Origin: Podospora bellae-mahoneyi
Lineage: Eukaryota > Ascomycota > Sordariomycetes > Sordariales > Podosporaceae
Assembly: GCF_035222275.1 (NCBI RefSeq)
Contig: NW_026946359.1
Coordinates: forward strand, 4,836,001 to 4,900,000
Length of the DNA: 64,000 bases
Direction of reading: 5' to 3'
The notes beneath the pieces were generated by a model. The model had not been told where the DNA came from. It saw only the letters and a list, made by a program, of their open reading frames with translations, and ran no database searches. How positions within the stretch are numbered: the first letter of the stretch is position 1; every line of letters starts with the position of its first letter. Of this stretch, positions 1 to 9,942 are shown piece after piece. The translations under genes were made by a program, and so were the position numbers.

Positions 1-228
1 CTGGGAAGAGCCAAATCCTCGCTTTTGGATTATCAGTCACGAAATTGGATCTCAGCTGTCGAACACCAAGGAGAAAAACCCCCACCCCGGAAACTTGTTA
101 AAGACATGAACGGATCTGGACGCCCCTCCTTCTCTCAGTCGCTTTCAGACAGCGATGGCGAGAAGGAGAAGGGGCTCATGAGACGCCAAATCGCCAGGCT
201 CAAAAGCTTGTACAGGAGAGAGAAATGA
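1..228 (+). CDS. 3' end of an unrecognised gene (partial)
   Basis: The frame is open from the first base of the window to a TGA at 226-228, giving about 75 residues of a C-terminus. It is polar and basic: a proline/lysine segment (EKPPPRKLVKD), a serine/aspartate stretch (SQSLSDSDGEKEKG) and a lysine/arginine-rich end (RRQIARLKSLYRREK). The mix of acidic-serine and basic residues looks like a real disordered tail, but no family is recognisable. The rest of the gene, if it is one, lies to the left of the window. It could also be a chance open frame. Confidence 0.45.
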   Translation: MGRAKSSLLDYQSRNWISAVEHQGEKPPPRKLVKDMNGSGRPSFSQSLSDSDGEKEKGLMRRQIARLKSLYRREK

Positions 229-722
229 GCTCGACCGCCTTCTTGTCCAGGCTTTCTTGCTGGCAAGAAGGTCTTCACAGAAAGTGGGGGATGGCAATTC
301 GAGATTACGATAACCCCGCGATCCCCGCCATCATGGATCCATATTCGAATACCCCACCACCAAGTCTTTGCTGGTCACATTTCTCTCTTGTTTTATGGCG
401 ACATTTGGAGTTGAAGTACGAATCTTTTTTTAGTATAGGATATCATACCTCATATAGCGATACTCTCGACGCCGTTGGCTTTCTCCGCCTCTTGTACGGC
501 CGCCTTTGACGAGTCCCTGGCCAAGACGGCCCCGCTTTCCGGCTCGCAACATTGGCTTACAGATATCAAACCCGGCTGCCCGAATTCGTCTCGCCAATCT
601 TCGGGCACAAATCTTCAAGTCAAGACACTTCCAGGTAATCTTGGTCTTGAGTTTTGATCGACGGAACTACGCGCCTCTCAGATATACGGACAGCCAATCT
701 TCAAACTCAGCACCTTATTCCG
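229..722. other. intergenic / leader of the hydrolase gene
   Basis: No convincing gene. Several overlapping short frames have no family likeness. The stretch probably holds the 3' end of the left gene and the promoter and leader of the hydrolase. A GT at about 635 could be a leader intron, but this is not provable here. Confidence 0.5.
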
Positions 723-1961
723 ATGCCAGTGTGGGCGCCAAACATTCGTCCTCCAGGGGCTGGCTCCTACCTCGCCCTGGGTGTGGCACTCGGTTTAACA
801 ACAGGCTTGACACTCAACGCACTTAGGCAGCTGAAGGGCTCCAGGAAACCTCTACTCATCAGGTCACCCCGTGAGACACAGTTGTCGAAACTTTCAAGAG
901 AGGAAATCGATGCGTTGCCCTATCCCCCAGACGCATTGCCAGGGGGCCGGGACGTTGAGACACCATACGGCATCATCAAAGTATTCGAATGGGGCCCTCA
1001 AGATGGAGAGAAGGTTCTCCTGCTGCATGGCATCAGCACGCCTTGTTTAGCACTGGGAAACCTCGGGCAGGAGTTGGTCAGAATGGGATATCGTGTTATG
1101 ATATTCGACTTCTTTGGGCGTGGTTACTCGGATACTCCAACCGACCTCCCTTATGACATTCGCCTATACACAACTCAGATACTCCTCGCTCTTGCCTCGT
1201 CGAACGTGGCGTGGGCTGGGAATGACGGATTCCATTTAATTGGATATTCTCTGGGAGGAGGAATTGCTGTTCCGTTCGCCAAAGACTTCCCCCACATGGT
1301 CCGGTCTGTTGTCCTTATCGCTGGTGGAGGACTGATTCGGCCTGAACATGTCAGCTGGAGGAGCAGATTACTGTACTCGACCGGGATATTCCCAGAATGG
1401 GCGCTCGAGTTTCTAGTTCGGAGACGCCTCATGCCAAAACGACGAGAAGCTATGACGGAAACAAGGATGGCTACTCAGGTGGTGGACAGACCTAAGATCA
1501 AGCACAAAAACAGTGATGCCAACGGCGGAGATGGTTGGGACGGCGCCACTCTGTTGGCACATCGACCGGGCCATACAGTGTCGTCCGTTATGGAATGGCA
1601 GCTTCACCAACACATGGGGTTCATTCCGGCTTTCATGAGTAGCATCCGTCATGCACCCATTTACAATCAACACAAGGACTGGATAGCATTGGGGCGGCTC
1701 CTGGCCGAACGGAGGAAAGAGGCGGGCTGGGTGGACACAAGCTTGCCTGGCCTTAAGGGGGGAAGCATTCTTTTAGTACTTGGAGCCATGGACCCCGTTG
1801 TTTCGAAGGAGGAGTTGATTCATGACGCTACGGCTGTGCTGGGTGAGGATGGGTTTGAGGCTGTGGTTTTGAATAGCGGGCATGAATTGGTTATGACCAA
1901 TGCGATTGAAGTTGCCAATACTGTTGCTGGCTTTTGGCTGCGGCTACCTGGTACAGAATAG
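723..1961 (+). CDS. alpha/beta-hydrolase with N-terminal membrane segment
   Basis: Predicted 412-residue serine hydrolase; the substrate is unknown. A hydrophobic, glycine-rich segment at about residues 13-35 could anchor it in a membrane. The fold signature is clear: oxyanion-loop motif LLLHGIS near residue 98, nucleophile elbow GYSLGG near 173-178 (catalytic Ser), acid in LGAMDPVV near 353, and His in NSGHELV near 385. The gene is intronless. The open frame runs further upstream without an ATG, so the first ATG at 723 is taken as the start. A polar region between the elbow and the acid (about 250-285) could be the lid. Fungal proteins of this shape are usually annotated only as alpha/beta-hydrolases, so a specific reaction would be guesswork. 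Confidence 0.85.
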   Translation: MPVWAPNIRPPGAGSYLALGVALGLTTGLTLNALRQLKGSRKPLLIRSPRETQLSKLSREEIDALPYPPDALPGGRDVETPYGIIKVFEWGPQDGEKVLLLHGISTPCLALGNLGQELVRMGYRVMIFDFFGRGYSDTPTDLPYDIRLYTTQILLALASSNVAWAGNDGFHLIGYSLGGGIAVPFAKDFPHMVRSVVLIAGGGLIRPEHVSWRSRLLYSTGIFPEWALEFLVRRRLMPKRREAMTETRMATQVVDRPKIKHKNSDANGGDGWDGATLLAHRPGHTVSSVMEWQLHQHMGFIPAFMSSIRHAPIYNQHKDWIALGRLLAERRKEAGWVDTSLPGLKGGSILLVLGAMDPVVSKEELIHDATAVLGEDGFEAVVLNSGHELVMTNAIEVANTVAGFWLRLPGTE

Positions 1962-2362
1962 GATGTAGATATACTTTCGGAATAACGGATACAAAGAAGT
2001 TAGATAGCATAGACAAATGGTGCAATGAGATGCCATGAGCTTTTCTCTCAACACTTTGCTGAGCTGTTTTCCCTTGCTATCTGTCTACAAATCGCTATAA
2101 TTGCAGCACGACCACTGATTTCAGCTACACATGGAAGCCCTAAAGCTCAGCTACACCGCCCTAAACCAGCGAAGACTCCAGGCAAACCCCACTAAACATA
2201 CCCCCACATTTTCTACCGTCCCAGATCTGCAAGGCTGAAAGTCTGCATAGAAATTTCGCGACCTCATCTTCCAGACGACTTTCACCAAGCTCAAACAACA
2301 CCACAATTGTACAAAACTTCGCCGGCACATAAAATAAAGAGGACATCTACAACCAACAGAAC
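1962..2362. other. intergenic region before rrp43
   Basis: About 400 bases holding the hydrolase 3' end and the rrp43 promoter/leader. No gene or clear motif is seen. Confidence 0.5.
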
Positions 2363-3439
2363 ATGGCAACAGCTTCACCAGCTCCATCCGGGCCCCAGCC
2401 CTCCCTCACCTTTACCCGCCCCGTCTTCGCCAAGCTCTCCCCCCACCCGTACCTCCTTCGCACTCTTTCCCCCGACTCCCCAGACCAGCAGCCCACCCGC
2501 AACAACGGCCGCGCGCCGCACCAGTCACGCCCGATCCAGATCAATACCTCCTCCCTATCCCAAGCTCATGGCTCTTCCCTCGTCCGAACAGGCGACACGA
2601 CCGTCATCTGCGGCGTCCGAGGCGAGCTCCTCCCCGTGACGGCCATTCCCCAATTCCGACCTCACAACGAGACGCTCTACGATCAAGACGAGGGCGATGA
2701 GGCAAGGGCGAGGAAAGAACTCAAGGATTACGATCTGCTAGTCCCCAATATTGAGCTGGCAACAGGGTGCGCGCCGCAGTTCTTGCCGGGTGTACCGCCT
2801 ACGACGTTGGCGCAGACGGTGAGCACGAGGGTGTACAGTCTTTTGCACGGGGCTGGGGTGGTGGACGGGCGGGGGTTGAGGGTGTGGTTCACGCCGGAGA
2901 GTAAGAAGGAGGAAGGGGATATGGAAGTTGAAGGGGAGGAGGAGCGGGAGGAGCAGAAGCCGCAGTTGGTGGCGTATTGGGTGCTGTATATTGACTTACT
3001 CTTTGTCAGCTTTGACGGGAACCCGTTTGATGCTGCTTGGGCGGCGGTTTTGGCTGCGCTGAAGGATACGAAGCTTCCCATGGCGAGGTGGGATCCTGAT
3101 AGGGAGATGGTTGTTTGCCGGAAGGGGCAGGATACGAGGTTGAATGTCAGGGGACTGCCGGTGGCTTGTTCGGCGGCGGTGTTTTTGGAGAAGGAGCATG
3201 GTGAGGTGGGAAGGGGGGAGCGGAATAGGCATTGGATTTTGTTGGATCCGGATCGGAGCGAGGAGGAGCTGTGCAAGGAGGTCGTTACTGTTGTTGTGGA
3301 TTGCTCGGACGGGGGGGAGACGAGGGTGAGGAGTATTGAGAAGCAGGGTGGGACGGTGATTGGGAGGGAGTTGATTAGGGGTTTTGTTGGGGTTGCGGAG
3401 GGGAGGTGGAGGGAGGTGAAGGAGGCGATGGGGAATTAG
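2363..3439 (+). CDS. rrp43: exosome complex subunit Rrp43 (RNase PH-like, EXOSC8)
   Basis: Predicted 358-residue core subunit of the RNA exosome, which processes and degrades RNA 3'-5' in nucleus and cytoplasm. In eukaryotes the RNase PH ring is structural and activity sits in Rrp44/Rrp6. Family signs: an N-terminal FxKLSPHPYL segment, RPIQINT followed by SSLVRTGDTTVICGVRGE (first RNase PH strands), YDLLVPNIELATGC, and the second half with LYIDLLFVSFDGNPFDAAWAA, which is typical of Rrp42/43/45-type subunits. An acidic insertion (about 175-195, EEGDMEVEGEEEREEQ) separates two core strands and is probably a loop. The gene is intronless with ATG at 2363. The closest family is EXOSC8/Rrp43; Rrp42 or Rrp45 is less likely from length and the N-terminus. 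Confidence 0.9.
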   Translation: MATASPAPSGPQPSLTFTRPVFAKLSPHPYLLRTLSPDSPDQQPTRNNGRAPHQSRPIQINTSSLSQAHGSSLVRTGDTTVICGVRGELLPVTAIPQFRPHNETLYDQDEGDEARARKELKDYDLLVPNIELATGCAPQFLPGVPPTTLAQTVSTRVYSLLHGAGVVDGRGLRVWFTPESKKEEGDMEVEGEEEREEQKPQLVAYWVLYIDLLFVSFDGNPFDAAWAAVLAALKDTKLPMARWDPDREMVVCRKGQDTRLNVRGLPVACSAAVFLEKEHGEVGRGERNRHWILLDPDRSEEELCKEVVTVVVDCSDGGETRVRSIEKQGGTVIGRELIRGFVGVAEGRWREVKEAMGN

Positions 3440-4369
3440 GAGATTGTGGAGATGGTTATTTGGAAAGATGAGGATATGACAGAGTAGAAGGGATGGAAAA
3501 ATTGATACCCAAAAGATGGTTTACATGAGCTTTGAAGCGATGTTTTCCATTTGTCTTTCGTATGTGGTTTAGTGTGATACTCTTTGAGAGGCCATTTCAA
3601 ACTGCAATGACGGTAACATTTGAAAACTGGAAGAAGCATGAAGTAAATGTCACGATCTGTCTTGTCTAGGGAAACCTATATCTCATCCAAAATAAAAGCC
3701 CAGGCGCTAACCGCCAGCAACATATCTCGACCTTGAGAATTGTCGGGTAATTGGAAAGGCAGCGTAGACCCTTAATCCAAGTCAAGAAGTCTTGATAGCT
3801 TTGGAGCTGAAATCCATAACCCTGCTCAAGAATCTAATCGATGTATACTTTCAAGGGCAGCCGTCAAAAGGGGTCGAACAGCGAGGGCTCGTCATCATAT
3901 AACAGCAAACTGAGCAGCATGGAAAAATGTGTCTACACTTTCGACCCACTCTTACAGATGAATTCCAGAGCAGGAGATACAGGGAGACATTTGATCTGCC
4001 GCTCAACAGGAGAGTTCCTAATGAAAGCAACTCCACCGTACCACAATGCTGTTGAGGGCAGACATCACCGTCGGTTGTTGAGCGTTAGTGAGAAAAAAGA
4101 GAAAGTTTCCACTCGAGCCAAAACCTTCAGTGTTTTCCTGCAGTCGCTCGCATGGTCCGTGCAGAAGTTCAGGTGGGGCTCGGGCCGAAATTTGCCGACC
4201 CTGAGGCCCCATCATCGCGAACAAGGTTACGCCGATCCACCCGCTCGAACTTCATTCAAATTTTCGCCGCCTGCAAGGCTTCTTCTCAACTGCTTCTTTT
4301 CCACCACAACTGCAAAACCTGTCTGTTGGTACAGTCCCGACTGTCACAGAGTGCCCGCTCCATGTAGCA
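3440..4369. other. intergenic region before mrs6
   Basis: No gene supported. A 181-codon frame at 3841-4386 overlaps the mrs6 start in another frame and has no family likeness. The region should hold the rrp43 terminator and mrs6 promoter. Confidence 0.5.
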
Positions 4370-6111
4370 ATGAAGTCTTTGGCTGACACCCTCTGGGACG
4401 TCGTCATCTGCGGCACGGGTTTGCAGCAGTCGCTGCTCGCTTTGTAAGTACAATCAAGCAAAACACCAACTTCGCGTTTGCCTGTCTAACTAACCCAGCA
4501 CTTCCCCTCCTTGAAGAGCCCTCTCGAGATCCGACAAGAAGGTCCTTCACATCGATCCAAATGACTTCTATGGTGGTGCTGAAGCAGCTTTCAGCCTGCA
4601 GGAAGTAGAATCATGGGTTGAAAAGGTCGAAACCGGCAAGGAAGGCCTCTTTGAGGCTGCCTGCCTGAAGAAGCTCGGGGGTGACACCGGCTTGTCTTTT
4701 CCCCGCGCATACTCCCTGGCACTCGCACCCCAGCTCATCCACGCCCGCTCGACGCTGCTCTCCCAGCTTGTCTCTTCCCGCGCCTACCGGCAGGTCGAGT
4801 TCCTTGCCGTGGGATCCTTCTCTATTTTCAAGCCCTCCCCAGATTCCTCGCAAAAACCCACCCTGGTCCGCATCCCTTCTACCCGCGAAGATGTCTTTTC
4901 TACCACCGCCATCTCAGCAAAGGCAAAGCGCGGTCTGATGAAGTTCCTCAAATTCGTTTTGGATTACGACAGCACCCCTCAGACAGACACATGGCAACCC
5001 CACGCGGATGCACCACTGACTGAGTTCTTGCTGAAAGAGTTCAAGATGGATCAGGAACTTCAGACTTACATTATCACTCTCACCCTTTCACTCGACGGAA
5101 AGATCAATACCAGAGACGGGCTGGCTGTCATCCATCGCCATCTCTCGTCGATGGGTATGTACGGTCCAGGCTTTGCTGCCCTCTACCCCAAGTGGGGCGG
5201 CCTGTCAGAGATTGCCCAAGTCTCATGCCGAGCCGGTGCGGTAGGCGGAGCTGTATATATGCTCGGGACAGGCGTCAAGACGATGAACGACAAGGACGAC
5301 CCCATCGTGATTGAACTCTCCAGCGGCGATACAATCAAGACACGCAAGGTTGTCCGCGCCAACGAGAGCGCTACTGATCGATTCGGTATCAACAGGCTGG
5401 TAGCTGTTGTTGGCTCCTCACTGAAATCGCTTTTCGAGTCAACGGTCGAAGGTGCACCAAAGCCGGCCGTCGCCATTGTTGCTTTTCCAGCTGGCTCCTT
5501 GTCAACTGCTACTGGGGAAGCATCAACATCCCCGGTGTATCTGTCTGTTCATTCCAGCGATACCGGGGAATGTCCTGCCAACCAAAGTAAGCCAACTCTT
5601 TCCTTTGTCTCTTTCACTACCCTTCCGAGTACCATGATGATCCAAATCGAATACTTATCTACATTGTCTGAGCTTCGGCACTGGCGATAATACCTCTGAC
5701 ATTCTGATGTACTCTCACTCAAATCATATTCATTTCTTCATGCTGGTTCGTTGAACAAGCGCTAACTGGAGATCAACAGGTGTTCTTTACTTTACCACTG
5801 GCTTAGAGCATGCCTCCCAGGACTTGCTTCAACAAGCATTGGATTCTTTTCTGGCTGCTTTGTCTGGTGATACTGTCCCCCAGTGTCTTTATAAACTGCA
5901 GTATAAGCAACTGCAAAGCTCGGCTCACAGTCAAGCAAACGGTTCGATTTTCGATTTTGCTCCTCCTGCCTCAGCCCTTGCTTTTGACGACTCAATTTTG
6001 CAGTCGGTTCAAGATGCTTGGAAGATGGTCTTAGGTGATGAAGCTGTCGAGGAAGAGTACCTTACCTTTGCTGACCGAGAAGGCGCAATGGATGATGACG
6101 AAAGTGTATGA
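4370..6111 (+). CDS. mrs6: Rab escort protein (Rab geranylgeranyltransferase component A), Mrs6
   Basis: Predicted 491-residue escort protein that presents newly made Rab GTPases to the type II geranylgeranyltransferase, allowing their membrane attachment. Exons 4370-4443, 4517-5586 and 5780-6111; joins keep frame (phases 2 and 1), and a CTAAC branch-like site lies before the third exon. The REP/GDI fold is visible: nucleotide-binding-like start VVICGTGLQQSLLAL (11-25), DPNDFYGG near residue 38, and the conserved GGAVYMLGTGV segment in the middle. The spacing GTGLQQS favours REP over RabGDI, which has GTGLTEC. The C-terminus is acidic (EEEYLTFADREGAMDDDESV). It is shorter than yeast Mrs6 (about 600), within the range of filamentous fungi. 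It lies tail-to-tail with rec8. Confidence 0.9.
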
Positions 6112-6497
6112 TTAATGTCGATGACGGTAAGGGGTTTCATTTATCATGAGATACGATGGTTAGTCCTGGGTGTAGCACATCCATTAAGAATGAAAAAAGT
6201 TAAAGAACAATTTGAGTTTATTGAGCATTGTGATCCTGTGAATCTAATGTTTATACAGCGTCACCATGATGCCTTTTCTCCACCCCATGCCCTCCTATGC
6301 TTTGTATTAATTGTTGTTTGTCCGAAACTCCGTCCGCTTCGCGCAGATGCAAGCAACACGGTACAAAGCATTCCGGAAATATGACCTCTCCATCCAAGCA
6401 ACAGCTTTTGTGAGATTTCCGAAATCTCTCCATTACGCAAATCCTCCCAAAATCCGATGAATTTTTGCCCAAAGATGCGATAAATGCATCATCCCAT
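6112..6497. other. convergent 3' region between mrs6 and rec8
   Basis: About 390 bases of shared 3' sequence; no gene seen. It probably holds both polyadenylation regions. Confidence 0.5.
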
Positions 6498-8861
6498 TTA
6501 CTCCTCGTCATCATCCCCAGTAGCAATCCTCGACTCCTCACCACCATCCCCCATCTCCTCATCCTCCCCCTCCTCGCCACCATCCTCAGACAAAGGCAAG
6601 TCAACCCCCACCCTGATCTCCCCAAACGGCTTCAGCCCCCCCTGTCCATCCTGCTTCACCTTCACCACATTCTTCGTCGCCAAAGTCAACACATGATGAA
6701 AAGCCTGCACCACCACCGCCCTCTTCCTATCCTCCGGCTCAAACAAGTCATCAAAGCTCACCCAGGCTTTCTCGTCCTGCTCATCATCCTCATTGGCGTA
6801 CCCCTTGGTCTTGGCAATATGCCGGAGAAACCTTGCGAAGTTCTCCCCCTCGCGATCAAGGGCCTTGATCATCTGCTGGGAGGTATCAGCTGGCACCTTT
6901 ATCTCCTGGGGGGCATCAATCGGATCGACGATGGGATCAGAAGAGAGGAAGGCACCACCTCCTCCTTGGGTGAAATCCGTGTCTGATCCAAAGATGGGTT
7001 GATCGCTGAAGCGTTCGATCTGGTCTGATCCCCCCAAGATACCAGCTCTGGCACGGTGGGTGAGGGGGGAGGCGCTGACCTGACGGCTGCCGGGTTTGGA
7101 GCCGGCACCGCCTTTGATGGAGGAGCTAGGGATGTGAGAGGAGGGTCTGTTCCAGGGGGCATCGGAGTGGATTGCGTCTGAGAGTTGGGCGCTGGTGCCC
7201 CTTCTGCCTGCTTCAATTGGCTCTCCTTGTTCAACCAGGAGGAAGAGCTGGGCTTCGTTTGTAAGTTGGGGGGCACCTTGTGGGGCGTCGGGCTCATTGC
7301 TGAGGCGGGGACGGACCCTACGGGCGACTTCGTCTTCTTCTAGCTCGAGGGCTTGTGAGGCTGTGCGACGGCGGCTACGGGGGGTGGCGGGTACATCGCC
7401 GCTGACGTCGGAATCTGGGCTGATGAAACCTAACTGCTGAGCGAGACCCTCTCCTGCAAAGAAGGGGGCCAAGGGGTGCGGGATGTTAGGATAGCCGGCC
7501 AAGTAGCCAAAGTTGGCGAGACCCTGTCCGAACACCAGATTGTAAGCATTCATCCGTGTTTCCGTGGCTGTGAGTCCACGTCGCTGCTGTCGAGCGGTCT
7601 CTTCATCAGCTCTGTTGGCGTAAGTGTCACCCCAGAGTCGAATCTGCCCACGAGTGAGCATAGTCTGATCATCTGGCGCGAGAAGTTGGCGGCGACGCTG
7701 ACGTCGAGCACGAGCTGGAGCTTGAACTTCACTAGCGTTTTCGTCCATTTCGGCCTCTTGCTGTTGCTGCTCTTGGTTCTCTTCTTGCTGCGCCTGCCTG
7801 ACTTGGGGAAGGACAGGGGGTTCAGACGACAGGCGCGGATCAGAAGGAATGGCAGGGTCTTTGTTACCCATAACGAAGTCTCCTTCGCTATCGAATCGAT
7901 CGAGACCGAGATCAGAGGGAAGGTGGTCATCGACCTTGAAAATATCGACCTGGGGAATCTGCGGCAGCTCAGGCTCATCGAAAAGGGCTAACACGTTCCC
8001 GTCTGCGTCGATTTCAATGCCCCAATCATCGATGGGTGCAAGCTGTCGCTCCTCATCGCCGAAGGGCAGCACTTGTTGGTTGTCCATGCCACGATCTATG
8101 TCATCGCTGCCAAAGGGACCGTCATGGAATGGGTTTCCAAGACCAGAAGAAGATCCGGGGAGGTCAAGGCCCCCATGGATCGAGCTCCCGCCAGCGTTGA
8201 AGCTGTCGAGCTGGTGAGGTGACATCTGTGAAGTGCTGTTGCGTGATGCTTGGCTTTCGACGGCTGGAAGAATCAAGTTACCGTCATCGTCAAGCTCAAA
8301 GACGGGGAGCTGGTAGTTGAGGTCAAAATCAGGGTCGTCTTGGAGCATGAGCTCCTTCCGCCTATAAGATATCAGCTACCCACGTTATCAAAGAAAATTT
8401 CTTTCGAGCAACCTTACTTGGCCTTGCCTGCCCTCGGATCCAGTGCATTCTCATTTCCTCCCATGGCATTGTAAAAAGCCATCATATGGGCCTGCACCTT
8501 CTCAGCGTCTGCCAATACATACTGGCACTGCTGCGAGTACACCCTGGAGACACCATAGAGAAGACTGCCTTGGAGACGCAGGGCAATAGGGGCACCAGGC
8601 TCCAAGATAGTTTCACAAGCCTTCTGGACGTTGACCTCCTGGATCGCCTTGCGTGAGATCTTCTTGGCATTGGACTTGATGCCAACGGTTGAGACGAGCC
8701 TGGTGATATTAGATACGAGGATAACATTTGGTAAAAGTAAATTCTGAACGTACCAGACTGTGGCCACACCATACTGGTGGCTGGTGAGGACTGTTGGTGG
8801 TGTAAGCGTCTGAACTCTCGGATGGCTCGGCAAGATACTTACTTTCGTGGCTGTAGAACAT
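6498..8861 (-). CDS. rec8: meiotic cohesin kleisin Rec8 (Rad21/Rec8 family)
   Basis: Predicted 733-residue kleisin that closes the cohesin ring in meiosis and is cut by separase. Reading on the minus strand, exons are 8861-8843, 8790-8754, 8699-8418 and 8361-6498; all splice sites are GT/AG and phases agree. The spliced N-terminus MFYSHEILTSHQYGVATVW continues into GIKSNAKKISRKAIQEV and SLLYGVSRVYSQQCQYVLAD, the Rad21/Rec8 N-terminal domain that binds Smc3. The middle is acidic and low-complexity (including QEENQEQQQQEAE), usual for kleisins. The end (VSFDDLFEPEDRKRAVVVQA, then FHHVLTLATKNVVKVKQD) is the winged-helix that binds Smc1. Rec8 rather than Rad21 is inferred from the GIKSNAKKISRKAIQEV N-terminus and overall length. 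Exons 1 and 2 are only 19 and 37 bases. Confidence 0.9.
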
Positions 8862-9942
8862 GCCGTATGTAGATATTTGGCTTGGACAGCCAGTAGTCTA
8901 TGTATCTGGTGCTGTTCGTGATAGTAACCCCCTTAAGTAAGAAAGGCTGGGGCCCACAGTGGGGGATACTGGATGTATTGCGGCGGAATCGAAGGATATC
9001 TCGTAACGCTGGAACGCACGAAAAGAAGCGAAAGGTGAACGACTGAAAGGATATGTAACTCGAGATATTTGAGCGACCGGACTTGTCTTGAAGTGAGATA
9101 GGTCCTCTCACTAGTGTCGGACCTTCGAGTCGATCGAGTCGTGGTGAAGGGTTCGCGGCGCACAAATAAGGATGCTTGGTGGAATGAAAGGAAGAAGTGA
9201 ATGGACGAAGGCCTCAATTGCGAAAAGACTGGGGAAGATACTCACAATAGGCAGTCCCACGCGTCTGGAGCGCGTGGTGGGACCTCTGGGAAGGAAGGAG
9301 CATTGTGGTCACTGGGGGACAATGGCCTAAATTGGAAGGCACCACTTTCTATGAGCACGGCCTTGATGCATTCAAGTAGCCTTGAGTAGCTGTTCTGAAT
9401 GTGTTCTCTTTCCACAATAGTATCGTATCTGCTCGCAAATGCGGGAACATGTTGAGTATCATATTCGGGCCGAGCCCCTGAATGCTTGGCAACGACGTTG
9501 CTCTGTCATGGCGCAACCCATTGTATGCACACAGACTTGTTGCTGGAGGCACATATTGCTCCGTGGTAAACTCTTCTCCTCAATTCAAAATACACTGGTG
9601 TGGGCAATGAAGACTCCCCTTCGCCAGCAGGACACACATTAGGGAACCAGTCATGCAAAATAGCAAGCCAAAGCCATCACGTTGAAGAGCATGCCGTCTC
9701 TGAAGAGAGCAGGTCTTGGTCAATAAAAAATGAGTAGTTATGAATGTACAAAGAAGAGCGTCCCTATCATGAAGGGCAAAATGTGGGAATATCATACATA
9801 AATGAGACACGTTCTTCCAACCCAAGCCCTTCCTCTTTCGAAATTCCCTCATATTCAATTAGGTCCGTCATTCTCTTGCCATAAAATTATTTCAGGGTAT
9901 CCTTTTCCTCTTTTTTTTTTCCTTTTTTTGTTCGGTATCTCA
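8862..9942. other. intergenic region upstream of rec8
   Basis: About 1.1 kb holding the rec8 promoter and the 3' end of the lectin-like gene. Only short frames without family likeness are present. T-runs at about 9910-9928 lie just beyond the stop of the lectin-like gene and may belong to its 3' UTR. Confidence 0.5.

Noticed and set aside
3841-4386. 181-codon frame before mrs6
   Set aside because: It overlaps the first mrs6 exon in another frame and has no family likeness.
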